Below, one piece after another: positions 26,130 to 35,309 of a DNA stretch of 64,000 nt (position 1 is its first letter; the number at the start of each line of letters is the position of its first letter). The position numbers and the translations under genes are program-made. The stretch is from Lewinellaceae bacterium. Lineage in GTDB: Bacteria > Bacteroidota > Bacteroidia > Chitinophagales > Saprospiraceae. The notes under the pieces are model-generated. The model was not told where the DNA came from. It made no database searches and was given only the letters and a program-made list of their open reading frames with translations. The stretch spans positions 15,666 through 79,665 of the forward strand of contig JACJXV010000015.1 of the NCBI GenBank assembly GCA_020636445.1. Direction: 5' to 3'.

Positions 26130-27692
26130 TTATAACTTGATCCAGGAAGCCATCCCGTAACGTTTCGATGTACGCATGCGTAAATAATAACCTCCTGCGG
26201 GTAGGTTCGCTACAGGAATGGTTATTTGCTGCTCACCGGCAGGAAATATTCCCTCCTGAATTCGTTTTAGCCACTTGCCCTGCTGATCAAAGAGGTCGAT
26301 CCATACATTTTCTCCCTCAGGCAGGGAGAAAACAAGGTTCACATTTGGGGCCACCGCAGGGTTTGGGAAAACATCCAGCGCAACTGCCGACAAGGCAATG
26401 GCTTCGGGCGCTGGGGTAAGCGTTCCACTGAGATCCAGGCTTTCATCGCCGGGTTGGTACAGGGTGACCGTCATATACACGAGCATCATTTCATCCGTTG
26501 TTTTCTCACCAACGGTTACCATCTTTGGTGGGTAGCTGGGGTTATTCGGATTATTCTCGGTATTGTCGTAGACGGCTTCGCTGTAAAACGTGGTTCCGGC
26601 ATCCAGTACCACTGCCTGGGGAAACGAATACGCACCCTGCCAGTGAAAGTCCCAATTATTAATACGAATCAGCGGAACCGTGTCTCTTTGTCCGGGAGGT
26701 ACTGCCCAAACACGGATGGATTTGCCGAGCAAATGCATATGCGGGGCTATGGCGATAAAAGTGGCCTTAACCGGAAGATTGAATTGGGCATTAAAGGTTT
26801 TAACGGTATTGGGCGGAATGGCCAAAGGGCCATTAGTCAGAGAAATGACATGGTTTAAGAGAGGTAGGGTAACCAACCGTCGCAGCGATTGGCTGGTGTA
26901 GGCTGCGCGGAAGGAGGTTTGATCTGTTTTTCCCTGAGAGCCTGGCGCGTAATGAACCTGGAGGATAATATTGGCTCCCTTTGGGATGGCGTAGCCCATA
27001 TTCTCTGGAAAAAAAGTGGGTAAATTTCCAGGAACCCAGGTGCCGATTAGTTGTGCGGTATTACTGCCAATTCCGCCAAAACTCGTGTATCCCGGGCCTG
27101 GGTCCTGAGCGTCAAGCGTGTAGCAAATGTTAGAGGTATCTGCAAATACCAGCACGTGGTGAACTATTTCGGGGTTGCCGGGAATAATTTCGAAAGCACT
27201 GATAAACTGATCTGTGTTAATATTGGCCGGCATTGGAAAACATCGGTAGTCATCCTGATCACTGATCACGGTGAATGCCGGGATTTGATAAACGGTTGCT
27301 GAGGGTAAGGCTTCCCCTGAAGGATTATATACGGGAGCCTGTGGGGCGTCTTTCGGGTCACCATACGCTGCTGTACTGGCCGCCCATTCTTCAATCAAAT
27401 GAATTTGCGCGTCGGTAAGCAGGCGCTGGTGGTTGAACTGGCGATAGCTAGGGTCAGGAGGCCAGGGAGGCATTTGTCGGGTACGCACGGATTGTGCGAT
27501 GGAAAAGCGGTTGAAATACGCTTGCTCATAAGTAATCAGGGGAAAGGGGGCAAGCCCTCCGGTATGATGGCAAGAGGTACAATGATCATAAAGAATAGGA
27601 GCAATATCCTTGGCCCAAACCGGGTCATGTGCTTGTAGAAAAATGGGTAGAAGCATGAGCAAGAACCCCAGGTTCCTTCTATTCGAATGCAT
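26130..27692 (-). CDS. secreted cytochrome c / copper type II monooxygenase-like protein with T9SS sorting domain
   Basis: A 520-residue exported protein. After a signal peptide (1-21) comes a cytochrome c-like segment with CTSCH (haem-binding CxxCH, about residue 38) and MPPWPP (axial Met region). Residues ~140-430 resemble the two PHM-type copper domains: NPEIVHHVLVF (His pair), ILQVHY, PHMHLLGKS (HxH) and a Met in TTDEMMLVYM. The last ~80 residues form a T9SS sorting domain (LDVFPNPAVAPNVNLVFSL ... LRMRTSKR). It probably acts outside the outer membrane in an oxidative copper reaction. The substrate is unknown. Confidence 0.8.
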   Translation of the reverse strand: MHSNRRNLGFLLMLLPIFLQAHDPVWAKDIAPILYDHCTSCHHTGGLAPFPLITYEQAYFNRFSIAQSVRTRQMPPWPPDPSYRQFNHQRLLTDAQIHLIEEWAASTAAYGDPKDAPQAPVYNPSGEALPSATVYQIPAFTVISDQDDYRCFPMPANINTDQFISAFEIIPGNPEIVHHVLVFADTSNICYTLDAQDPGPGYTSFGGIGSNTAQLIGTWVPGNLPTFFPENMGYAIPKGANIILQVHYAPGSQGKTDQTSFRAAYTSQSLRRLVTLPLLNHVISLTNGPLAIPPNTVKTFNAQFNLPVKATFIAIAPHMHLLGKSIRVWAVPPGQRDTVPLIRINNWDFHWQGAYSFPQAVVLDAGTTFYSEAVYDNTENNPNNPSYPPKMVTVGEKTTDEMMLVYMTVTLYQPGDESLDLSGTLTPAPEAIALSAVALDVFPNPAVAPNVNLVFSLPEGENVWIDLFDQQGKWLKRIQEGIFPAGEQQITIPVANLPAGGYYLRMRTSKRYGMASWIKL

Positions 27693-27904
27693 ATGGGTGT
27701 CAGATTTGTAACAAGATAAGATTCCTCACCCAGGATCGACTAAGCCCAGGCGTTAAAGTGGCGGGGTAATTGTTAAAAAAATTAAGAGTTGTTAAACTGA
27801 TGATAAAAAACGGCATTTGCCGTAACCTTCAACCAACCAAATGGTCCTTTAGGCAATTCTTATAACAGCAATTTCATTAAACCAAAGCCTAAAGAACCAG
27901 CAAT

Positions 27905-29392
27905 ATGAAAAAGTTTGGTCATTTGATCCTGGCTGCTGTCCTGGGTGCAGCCTTAGCTTTAGGGGGAGCGCAATTAATCAATCGCAATCAACCCTTGGTT
28001 TTACAAACTGCTGGCAATGCAGCAGCAACTCATTTTACCAATTTAGCAGGAGGAAACAATGCTTTTCCCGCGGAAGGTTTTTCGGCTACGGCCGAGCGAG
28101 CCTTACCTTCTGTCGTTCATATTCGGGCTTCCTCACGGGTTCGCGGTGGAAATTCCATGTTTGATGGGCAAAATTTGCCGGATGCTTTCCGCTACTTTTT
28201 CGGTGACCCGGGGCGCAATGGTCGCCAACAGGAAGACCGTCTCCAGGAAGGAACGGGCTCGGGCGTGATTATCAGTCCTGATGGGTACATTGTTACCAAT
28301 AACCACGTTGTCCAGGATGCAGAAACGCTGGAGGTAACACTCAATGATAAGCGGGTTATTCAAGCTAAAGTGATCGGTACCGACCCCAGTACTGATGTAG
28401 CCCTGATTAAAATTGAAGCGGAAAATTTACCGGCGCTAGCTTTTGCAAACTCTGACGCTGTGCGGGTAGGTGAGTGGGTGGTTGCCGTGGGTAATCCCTT
28501 CAACCTTGCTTCGACGGTAACGGCAGGTATTATCAGTGCGAAAGGGCGCAATATTAATATCCTGGAAGGACAATCACCGATTGAATCTTTTATCCAGACG
28601 GATGCGGTGGTTAATCCGGGTAACTCTGGTGGTGCTTTAGTGAATATCAACGGAGATCTCATTGGTATGAACACCGCGATCGCTTCTCCTACCGGGGTGT
28701 TTGCCGGCTATGCCTTTGCAGTCCCCAGCAACCTGGTGGCCAAAGTGGTAGCTGACCTAAAAGCATACGGCGTTGTTCAACGGGGCTACCTGGGAGCGAT
28801 GATCATCGGCATCGACGGGCGCTTTGCCAAAGAGCGCAAATTGCCGGTTAATGAAGGTGTCTATGTTGATAGCCTGGTCGCTGGCGGTGCTGCTATGCAA
28901 GCCGGTGTCCAGGTAGGTGATATCATTCAGGAAGTCAATGGAACGCGCACCAATACGTCTCCTGAATTGCTGGACCAGATTGGTCGCCAACGGCCCGGTG
29001 ATAAAGTTACCTTGAAGGTATTGCGGAAGGGAGCTACCAAAGAGCTGGTAGTGACCCTGAAGAATAAAGCCGGCAATACCGACCTGGTCAAAAAAGCGGA
29101 TGCTCCCGAAAAACTGGAAGCACTGGGTGCTGCCTTTACTCCCCTGACCAAAGAAGAACTGCGGCAATTGGGGGTGAATAGTGGTCTTAAAGTAAGTGAG
29201 CTGAGGGCCGGTGTGCTTGCGAATCAAACGGACATCCGGGAAGGATTCATAATTACCCGGGTGGATCGCCAGCCTGTAAACTCAGTTAAGGACCTCGAAA
29301 AAGCCCTGGATAATAAAGAGGGGGGGGTACTTCTGGAAGGGATTTACCCCGGTAGCGACCGAATGTTTTACTATGGTATTGGCTTACTTTAA
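27905..29392 (+). CDS. DegP/HtrA family periplasmic serine protease
   Basis: A 495-residue S1C protease with an N-terminal signal sequence (residues 1-22), a trypsin-like domain and two PDZ domains (about 285-380 and 400-490). The triad is visible: H134 in TNNHVV, D164 in STDVALIKI and S241 in NPGNSGGAL. The family degrades or refolds damaged envelope proteins. The gap before it (27693-27904) has a 14-bp near-palindrome ACGGCATTTGCCGT (27810-27823) that could be a regulatory site. It is followed by a probable terminator at 29483. Confidence 0.94.
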   Translation: MKKFGHLILAAVLGAALALGGAQLINRNQPLVLQTAGNAAATHFTNLAGGNNAFPAEGFSATAERALPSVVHIRASSRVRGGNSMFDGQNLPDAFRYFFGDPGRNGRQQEDRLQEGTGSGVIISPDGYIVTNNHVVQDAETLEVTLNDKRVIQAKVIGTDPSTDVALIKIEAENLPALAFANSDAVRVGEWVVAVGNPFNLASTVTAGIISAKGRNINILEGQSPIESFIQTDAVVNPGNSGGALVNINGDLIGMNTAIASPTGVFAGYAFAVPSNLVAKVVADLKAYGVVQRGYLGAMIIGIDGRFAKERKLPVNEGVYVDSLVAGGAAMQAGVQVGDIIQEVNGTRTNTSPELLDQIGRQRPGDKVTLKVLRKGATKELVVTLKNKAGNTDLVKKADAPEKLEALGAAFTPLTKEELRQLGVNSGLKVSELRAGVLANQTDIREGFIITRVDRQPVNSVKDLEKALDNKEGGVLLEGIYPGSDRMFYYGIGLL

Positions 29393-29482
29393 ACTTACTA
29401 CATAATCAGGTATAAATAGATTCCGAAGCGCGACGCAGGGAATCTTTACAGGTCAAAGTTTTTGGGATATACTATTTCAAAG

Positions 29483-29513
29483 AGGTGCAGCGATTCGTTT
29501 TGCTGCACCTTTA
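29483..29513 (+). terminator. probable terminator downstream of degP/htrA
   Basis: A 9-bp perfect stem AGGTGCAGC/GCTGCACCT (29483-29491 with 29502-29510) with a 10-nt loop is followed by TTATTTG. It lies about 90 bp past the protease stop codon. The T run is short, so efficiency is uncertain. Confidence 0.5.
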
Positions 29514-29847
29514 TTTGTTTGCACAGCTGGTGTTGTCGTGCTTTATCAATGAAGAAATTATAGATTAGGTGTTGCCAAAAAACCGAATGGAACGCCGACT
29601 GGGTTCTGATTTTCCTTCGCCCACGTAGCCTAGCGTTGACGGGCTTACCCACTGGTTGCAGATACTGCCAACTGCATACTGCCGACTGGTTTCTGATTTC
29701 CAAGATGTGCAGCAGTCAGAAGCGCTACTGCTAACTCGTAACTTCTCAGTTGTTGACCTTACGGCTACTGACGCTACTTTGCCAGGAGCCAGATAATACT
29801 AGTGCAAATGAGGATTACCTGTATATTTGACGCCTAAAAACATTTTT
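29514..29847. other. intergenic region with degenerate repeats
   Basis: This stretch between the protease terminator and the MFS gene holds fragments of the dispersed repeats (TTCCTTCGCCCACGTAGCC near 29615, paralleled at 48467; TTTCTGATTTCC near 29690). A minus-strand reading frame of 85 codons crosses both the terminator and these repeats and is not convincing as a gene. Confidence 0.35.
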
Positions 29848-31065
29848 ATGGCCATGCGAAAAGTACGTAGCGCAGCGCTTATTTTCATTTTCATTACCGT
29901 TTTGATTGACGTTATCGGGCTAGGGATCATTATCCCGGTTTTGCCAAGTCTGATTATGGAATTAACCGGTGGTGGATTGAGCCAGGCATCGATGTACGGT
30001 GGGTGGTTGATATTTTCTTATGCTATTATGCAGTTTTTGTGTGCGCCGGTTATTGGTGGTTTAAGTGACAGGTTCGGACGGCGGCCAATCCTGCTGGCTT
30101 CACTATTTGGGTTTGGCCTCGATTATATTCTACAGGGGCTTGCGCCGACGATTGGCTGGTTATTTATCGGACGTATTTTAGCAGGTGTGACGGGGGCTAG
30201 TTTTACTACTGCAAGTGCTTATATTGCTGATGTTAGTGCGCCGGAGAAAAGAGCCCAGAATTTCGGATTAATCGGGGCTGCCTTTGGATTAGGGTTTATC
30301 ATTGGTCCGGTGATTGGGGGTATTCTTGGACAAATCGGCCCGCGAGTACCTTTTTTTGCTGCTGCCGGGCTAACCTTCCTGAATTGGTTATACGGTTATT
30401 TTATTCTGCCGGAATCCCTGAGTCCGGAAAATCGCCGGCCCTTTCAGTGGCGCCGGGCTAACCCATTGGGGAGTTTCAAAAACTTACGCAAGTATCCCGT
30501 TATCATGAGCCTGGTGGTGGTAATGGTGCTCATTTATATTGCCGGACATGCAACCCAGAGTACCTGGACGTACTATACCATGGAAAAGTTCAGTTGGAAT
30601 GAAGCGCAGGTGGGTTACTCCCTGGGTTTTGTGGGTTTGATGATTGCCATTGTGCAAGGGGGACTCACCCGGGTGTTGATCCCCCGGCTGGGGCAGGTGC
30701 GCGCCGTTTACATCGGGCTAACTTTTTACGCATTTGGCTTCATGGGCTATGCGTTTGCTTCCGCTGGCTGGATGATGTATGCCATCATGGTTCCCTTTGC
30801 TTTTGGCGGATTGGCAGGACCCTCACTGCAGGGCATCATCTCTAGTCAGGTTCCTTCTAATGAGCAGGGCGAGCTTCAGGGCGGGTTAACGAGCCTGATC
30901 AGTGCTACTTCCATTATTGGCCCGCCACTGATGACCAATTTGTTTGGTCTCTTTACCTCACCCAAGACGCCAATTCATTTTCCGGGAGCGCCTTTTATGA
31001 TGGGGGCTATTCTGACCCTACTGGCGCTGGCTTTCAGCGTCCGGCCCTTGCGTCGATTGGGCTAG
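29848..31065 (+). CDS. MFS transporter, TetA-like (DHA1 family)
   Basis: A 405-residue inner-membrane transporter with about 12 transmembrane helices. It shows the motif-A loop GGLSDRFGRRPIL after helix 2, GASFTTASAYIADVSAPEKRAQNFG, and GFIIGPVIGG (motif C, antiporter signature). This pattern is that of the tetracycline-efflux-like DHA1 drug/H+ antiporters, but many chromosomal members move other substrates, so a resistance label is not justified. I chose ATG 29848; TTG 29827 is less likely. Its 3' end overlaps the convergent serine hydrolase by 48 bp. Confidence 0.9.
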   Translation: MAMRKVRSAALIFIFITVLIDVIGLGIIIPVLPSLIMELTGGGLSQASMYGGWLIFSYAIMQFLCAPVIGGLSDRFGRRPILLASLFGFGLDYILQGLAPTIGWLFIGRILAGVTGASFTTASAYIADVSAPEKRAQNFGLIGAAFGLGFIIGPVIGGILGQIGPRVPFFAAAGLTFLNWLYGYFILPESLSPENRRPFQWRRANPLGSFKNLRKYPVIMSLVVVMVLIYIAGHATQSTWTYYTMEKFSWNEAQVGYSLGFVGLMIAIVQGGLTRVLIPRLGQVRAVYIGLTFYAFGFMGYAFASAGWMMYAIMVPFAFGGLAGPSLQGIISSQVPSNEQGELQGGLTSLISATSIIGPPLMTNLFGLFTSPKTPIHFPGAPFMMGAILTLLALAFSVRPLRRLG

Positions 31066-32256
31066 GAAGTCAAAAAATAATGGAATGCTCGTACCGATGA
31101 AGTTACTATTCGAGTTTTCCAGCACGACAATACCTATACCGCGCCGTCGGTCCATCCCTATTTCGGCCCGGTAGCTATTTACGTACCCTCCATGATAGGC
31201 CAGCGTGTCCTGGTGATAATCCATGATGCGCCAACCCAGGCCGTAGGCGGTGGCTGCCAGGTGTGCTCGCCAGGCGCCAAAGTTTTTTTCGCAGGTACAA
31301 ACATCAATTTGAGGACTGAATATTTCCTGCAGGGTTGAATCAGCAATTATTTCCGGATGTTCCCCCATCAGGACTAACATCCAGCGGCCCATATCTGCAA
31401 CACTGGCATTGACCCCGGCAGCAGGCGGTACATCATAAAAACGTGGTAACAACTCTGTTCGGACATACCCGGATCCGGTTGGGTTATGCGGGTAGGCAAT
31501 ATGCGGGTGCTTTAACATATGCTCATACCCACAAGAGCTATGGTTCATCCCGGCTGGTTGGAAAATATACCGTTGCAATAAATCGGCATAAGATTCTCCC
31601 GTAGCTGCTTCAATTACATCAGCAATTAAACTGTAGACTACATTCTGGTAATTATAATAAGTACCCGGGGGATGCGTAATCTTGACGCTGGCAAGTTTGG
31701 CTCGTATTTCAGGGTAGGGGACGTCCTGATCTAATAAGTTGGAAAAACTATGTCGGGGAAGACCACTGGTATGGCTGAGGACTTGCCGGATGGTTAGCCC
31801 TTGCGTGGCCTCCGGGGTTTTGAGTTTAAAATCAGGTAAGTACCGTATAATGGGATCATCCCAGTGGAGGATACCCTTTTCTACCAGAACTCCCGTGAGT
31901 ACAGGAGCAAAGCCTTTTGAGACGGAAGCCAGCCTGAACACTGCTGAGGAGTCCATACGCCGGTGCGTATTTAAATCACTATACCCCCATACCCGGACAC
32001 TTTGTAACTGGCCCTCTTTTACCAGGGCAATGGCTAGCCCTGGGATGCGGTCGTTCATAACCGCACTGTCTACTTTTTGGTAATAGCGGTCCGCCAAAGA
32101 TAAAAACGCGGAGTCCAGAACGGGTTTTGAAGCTATTGGGGCTCCGAGAGGTGCCGGGTTTGCTGGTGACGGATTACAGGAGTATAGCCAGTAACTCACT
32201 ACCAGACCAAGTAAAATGCGAAAGGAAAGCAGATGTAAGTGGTAAGTGTTTTTCAT
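31018..32256 (-). CDS. serine hydrolase of the class C beta-lactamase/esterase family, lipoprotein
   Basis: A 412-residue exported protein with a lipobox (LYSC, Cys27). The beta-lactamase-related fold shows LASVSKGF with the nucleophile S111 and K114 (SxxK), a YYNYQN segment (YxN) around residue 198, and a YHGGYVN motif (HGG in place of KTG) near the C-terminus. This motif set is typical of penicillin-binding-protein-like esterases/peptidases rather than of true AmpC enzymes. The stop overlaps the convergent MFS gene. Confidence 0.88.
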   Translation of the reverse strand: MKNTYHLHLLSFRILLGLVVSYWLYSCNPSPANPAPLGAPIASKPVLDSAFLSLADRYYQKVDSAVMNDRIPGLAIALVKEGQLQSVRVWGYSDLNTHRRMDSSAVFRLASVSKGFAPVLTGVLVEKGILHWDDPIIRYLPDFKLKTPEATQGLTIRQVLSHTSGLPRHSFSNLLDQDVPYPEIRAKLASVKITHPPGTYYNYQNVVYSLIADVIEAATGESYADLLQRYIFQPAGMNHSSCGYEHMLKHPHIAYPHNPTGSGYVRTELLPRFYDVPPAAGVNASVADMGRWMLVLMGEHPEIIADSTLQEIFSPQIDVCTCEKNFGAWRAHLAATAYGLGWRIMDYHQDTLAYHGGYVNSYRAEIGMDRRRGIGIVVLENSNSNFIGTSIPLFFDFLAQSTQGPDAESQRQ

Positions 32257-32338
32257 AAGTTCGCAATATTACGAGATATTCCAGGAAAGCCCAAAGCTCA
32301 GAGGCGGAACAGTACGGGGGATTTACTAAATTTGGGCT

Positions 32339-32953
32339 ATGAACTTCTCATCCAAATTGATTGAAGAGGCAGTTAATGCCTTTGCCACCCTGCCCGGTAT
32401 TGGTAAGAAAACGGCATTACGCCTGGTATTACATTTACTGAACCAGCCCCTGGAGCAAAGTGAGCAGTTTGCTGAAGCGATTGTTCGAGCTCGGCGTGAT
32501 ATTCGCGCTTGCCGACGGTGTCATAATTTATCGGACACCGAATTATGCGGAATATGCCAGGACAACCGCCGTGATGGACGCCTGGTCTGTGTCGTGGAAA
32601 GCATCCGGGATGTCATGGCCATTGAAGATACGGGTCAGTATCGGGGCTTGTATCATGTACTGGGCGGGGTAATTGCTCCGCTGGAAGGCATTGGCCCGGC
32701 TGATTTGGAAATTGATTCTCTTGTTCATCGTGTTGAAGCAGAGGGGATTCAGGAAATTATCATGGCTATCAGCCCGACTATTGAAGGCGAGACAACGATA
32801 TTTTACGTGAGCAAACAGCTTAAACCAACCGGGGTGCGACTGAGCACTATCGCCCGGGGTGTCTCTTTTGGGGGCGAATTGGAATATGCTGATGAGTTAA
32901 CCCTGGGGCGCTCCATTGTTGCCCGTATTCCCTACCAAACGCAGGGCGACTAA
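32339..32953 (+). CDS. recR: recombination mediator protein RecR
   Basis: RecR works with RecO/RecF to load RecA at gaps. The 204 residues show the N-terminal helix-hairpin-helix (FATLPGIGKKTALRLVLHLL), a four-Cys zinc site (CRRCHNLSDTELCGIC), a Toprim domain (VVESIRDVMAIE, HVLGGVIAPLEGIGP) and the C-terminal Walker-like region. A -7-like TAAATTTG lies at 32327-32334, only 4 bp before the ATG, which would imply a nearly leaderless transcript if used. The glycosyltransferase gene follows after 3 bp. Confidence 0.96.
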   Translation: MNFSSKLIEEAVNAFATLPGIGKKTALRLVLHLLNQPLEQSEQFAEAIVRARRDIRACRRCHNLSDTELCGICQDNRRDGRLVCVVESIRDVMAIEDTGQYRGLYHVLGGVIAPLEGIGPADLEIDSLVHRVEAEGIQEIIMAISPTIEGETTIFYVSKQLKPTGVRLSTIARGVSFGGELEYADELTLGRSIVARIPYQTQGD

Positions 32954-32956
32954 CTT

Positions 32957-34948
32957 ATGGCATTACCCCGGCAACCCAACCCGGTTGATGTATCGGTAAT
33001 CATTGTTAACTACAATGTTCGGTACTTCCTGGAGCAGGCACTGCTTGCGGTACGAAAGGCCTCGCAGGGGCTTTCGGTCGAAGTTTGGGTGGTCGATAAT
33101 CAGTCGGCAGATGACTCGGTTGCGATGGTCCGGGAAAAATTTCCGGAAGTTAATCTCATTGCCAACTCGCGGAATGTGGGCTTTTCTCAGGCCAATAACC
33201 AAGCGATCCGCGCGGCAGGGGGGAGGTATGTTTTATTACTGAATCCGGACACTGTCATTGAGGAGAAGACCTTGTTGCAATGTTTAACCTTCATGGATGA
33301 ACATCCAGAGGCAGGAGGCTTGGGGGTCCGGATGATTGATGGCGCAGGTGTTTTTCTCCCTGAATCCAAACGAGGCTTCCCGGCGCCTTTTGTTGCCTTC
33401 TGCAAAGCCTTCGGGCTTTCCAGGCTGTTCCCCAGATCCCGGCTTTTCAATCGCTACCACCTGGGTTTTCTTGACGAGGACCAAACCCACCCGGTCGATG
33501 TACTTTCAGGTGCATTTATGTGGTTAAGGCATTCGGTGCTGACCGAAATAGGCTTGCTCGACGAGCAATTTTTCATGTATGGGGAGGATATTGATTTGTC
33601 CTATCGCATCAAACAGGCCGGTTTTGAAAATTATTACTATCCGGCAACAACTATAATCCATTACAAGGGAGAGAGCACCCGCAAGGGAAGCTTAAATTAC
33701 GTTCGGGTTTTTTACCAAGCGATGATTCTGTTTGCACAAAAGCATTTTGCTGGGCCAAAAAAGAGGCTGCTGGTGCTGATGATGCAGGTTGCCGTTTATT
33801 TTCGAGCCTTATTAACCCTTGCTGCTACCGTTTTCCGGCAGGGTAGGCTACCTCTGTTGGATGCATTTATGCTATTTGCCGGAATTGCGTTTTTACGTAA
33901 TTTTTGGGCCAGATACCGCTACAGTGACCCAGAATATTACAGTGATACGGTGCTGACCGTGAATGCGCCCTTGTATGTTGGTATTTGGCTGATTGCGCTA
34001 TTTTTTAGCGGTGCTTATGACCGAGGAACACAACCCCGGCAAGCAATAAGAGGCATTCTGTGGGGTACGCTGGGGATAGCTGCTATTTATGGCTTTCTTG
34101 ACTCCGCCTTTCGCAATTCCCGGGCGCTTATTTTACTGGGAGCAGCATGGGGTATTCTGGGGACCTTAGCCTTGCGGTGGTTGTCTCAAGGGGTGTTTCA
34201 ACGAAATTGGCGCTGGGGTGAAGAACGCAGTCGCCGGATCGCGCTGGTGGGAACTGCTGAGGAATGCCTCCGCGCGCAGAACCTGATCCAACGCACGCAA
34301 ATTCCGGGCAAAATCCTGGGCTGGATAGCGCCCCAGGAGACTACAGGCCTCGATGCTTCCTTCTTTGGCGTATTACCGCAGTTAGCTGATTTAATCTCCC
34401 TATACCAAATCGACGAGGTTATCTTTTGTTCGCGGGATATATCCTATGTAAAAACTATCCGTTGGATGAATCGTTTGGGCCCCTCGGTACATTACAAGTT
34501 ACTCCCCGAAGGAAGTAACAGTATCATTGGTAGCCATTCGAAAGACGAAAGTGGAGAGTTGTACACCCTGGCATCCCATTTTCGCATAGGTCGTCCGGAG
34601 CAGATCCGCACGAAGCGGTTGTTTGATTTGGCCGTTGTGCTGGTATTATTGCTGGGAGGCTGGATCTTTTTGCTGGTAAAGGGACTACCGGTTGGTTGGT
34701 GGCTACGGGAGGCAATAGCCGTGCTGCGGGGTAAAAAAAGTTGGGTGGGGTATTACGAGCCAGCTATGTCTGGGCCAGCTGACCAATTACCCAGACTAAG
34801 ACCTGGCGTTCTCACCCTGGCTGCCGGGTATGGAAATACTTTCTTTCCTCAGCTCACCCTGCAGCAGCTTAATGTTCAGTATGCGCAGGATTATTCCCCT
34901 CGCTGGGACTGGCAAATTATTCGCCGAGAGTTATTTAAAGCAAAATAG
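32957..34948 (+). CDS. family 2 glycosyltransferase fused to a membrane/sugar-transferase-like half
   Basis: A 663-residue protein. Residues 1-280 are a GT-A glycosyltransferase of rhamnosyltransferase type: VSVIIVNYNVRYFL, VVDNQSADDSV, LLLNPDTVIE (DxD-equivalent) and FFMYGEDIDLSYRIKQAG. Residues ~275-410 hold several transmembrane helices. Residues ~420-560 look like a Rossmann/CoA-binding-like domain (RIALVGTAEECLRAQ; IDEVIFCSRDISYVKT), and residues ~560-663 recall a shortened polyprenyl sugar transferase (KRLFDLAVVLVLLLGG; LRGKKSWVGY; LRPGVLTLAAGYG). It probably acts in surface polysaccharide or glycolipid synthesis. Its coupling to recR is likely positional. Confidence 0.85.
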   Translation: MALPRQPNPVDVSVIIVNYNVRYFLEQALLAVRKASQGLSVEVWVVDNQSADDSVAMVREKFPEVNLIANSRNVGFSQANNQAIRAAGGRYVLLLNPDTVIEEKTLLQCLTFMDEHPEAGGLGVRMIDGAGVFLPESKRGFPAPFVAFCKAFGLSRLFPRSRLFNRYHLGFLDEDQTHPVDVLSGAFMWLRHSVLTEIGLLDEQFFMYGEDIDLSYRIKQAGFENYYYPATTIIHYKGESTRKGSLNYVRVFYQAMILFAQKHFAGPKKRLLVLMMQVAVYFRALLTLAATVFRQGRLPLLDAFMLFAGIAFLRNFWARYRYSDPEYYSDTVLTVNAPLYVGIWLIALFFSGAYDRGTQPRQAIRGILWGTLGIAAIYGFLDSAFRNSRALILLGAAWGILGTLALRWLSQGVFQRNWRWGEERSRRIALVGTAEECLRAQNLIQRTQIPGKILGWIAPQETTGLDASFFGVLPQLADLISLYQIDEVIFCSRDISYVKTIRWMNRLGPSVHYKLLPEGSNSIIGSHSKDESGELYTLASHFRIGRPEQIRTKRLFDLAVVLVLLLGGWIFLLVKGLPVGWWLREAIAVLRGKKSWVGYYEPAMSGPADQLPRLRPGVLTLAAGYGNTFFPQLTLQQLNVQYAQDYSPRWDWQIIRRELFKAK

Positions 34949-34983
34949 AGAGGGATAAAAACAGGGAGCAAATGGCCGGAAAT

Positions 34984-35022
34984 AAAAACCCCGCGAGGCT
35001 GTTATAGCACCGCGGGGTTTTT
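34984..35022. terminator. bidirectional terminator
   Basis: A perfect 12-bp stem (34984-34995 with 35011-35022), A-rich on the left and T-rich on the right with a CCCCGCG core, lies between the convergent glycosyltransferase and secG genes. Confidence 0.92.
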
Positions 35023-35048
35023 CGTAATTCCAATTGGAAAAACGAGAA

Positions 35049-35309
35049 TTATTGGGAAAGCAGCTGTTCAGCACCAGCAGTGCCACCGCCTACCAGCAAG
35101 GTAGAGATGATGCACAGCAGAAATAACAAACCAGCTAATACCCAGGTTGCTTTTTCAATTAAGTCAGATGATTTAGCTGCGCCAAACATTTGGTTGGCTT
35201 GAGCGCCGCCAAACGTGGAGTCCACACCACCTCCCTTAGGATTCTGGATCAACACCACGGCCATCAATAATACGCTAACAAGAGCTATCAGGACGGTAAT
35301 GAAAGTCAT
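35049..35309 (-). CDS. secG: preprotein translocase subunit SecG
   Basis: An 86-residue inner-membrane protein with two transmembrane helices (about residues 2-20 and 55-75) and the conserved loop VLIQNPKGGGVDSTFGG between them. SecG assists SecYEG-mediated export. Its ATG overlaps the stop of the upstream 355-residue gene (4-bp overlap), so the two are translationally coupled. Confidence 0.94.
   Translation of the reverse strand: MTFITVLIALVSVLLMAVVLIQNPKGGGVDSTFGGAQANQMFGAAKSSDLIEKATWVLAGLLFLLCIISTLLVGGGTAGAEQLLSQ

Noticed and set aside
29446..29703. An 85-codon minus-strand frame downstream of the HtrA gene
   Set aside because: Half of it reads through a dispersed repeat and the other half through a likely terminator hairpin. 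A relic C-terminus cannot be excluded.
29848..32256. An antibiotic-resistance pair (TetA-like pump and class C beta-lactamase)
   Set aside because: The motifs fit broad chromosomal DHA1 transporters and HGG-type serine esterases; nothing in the sequence points to drug substrates.
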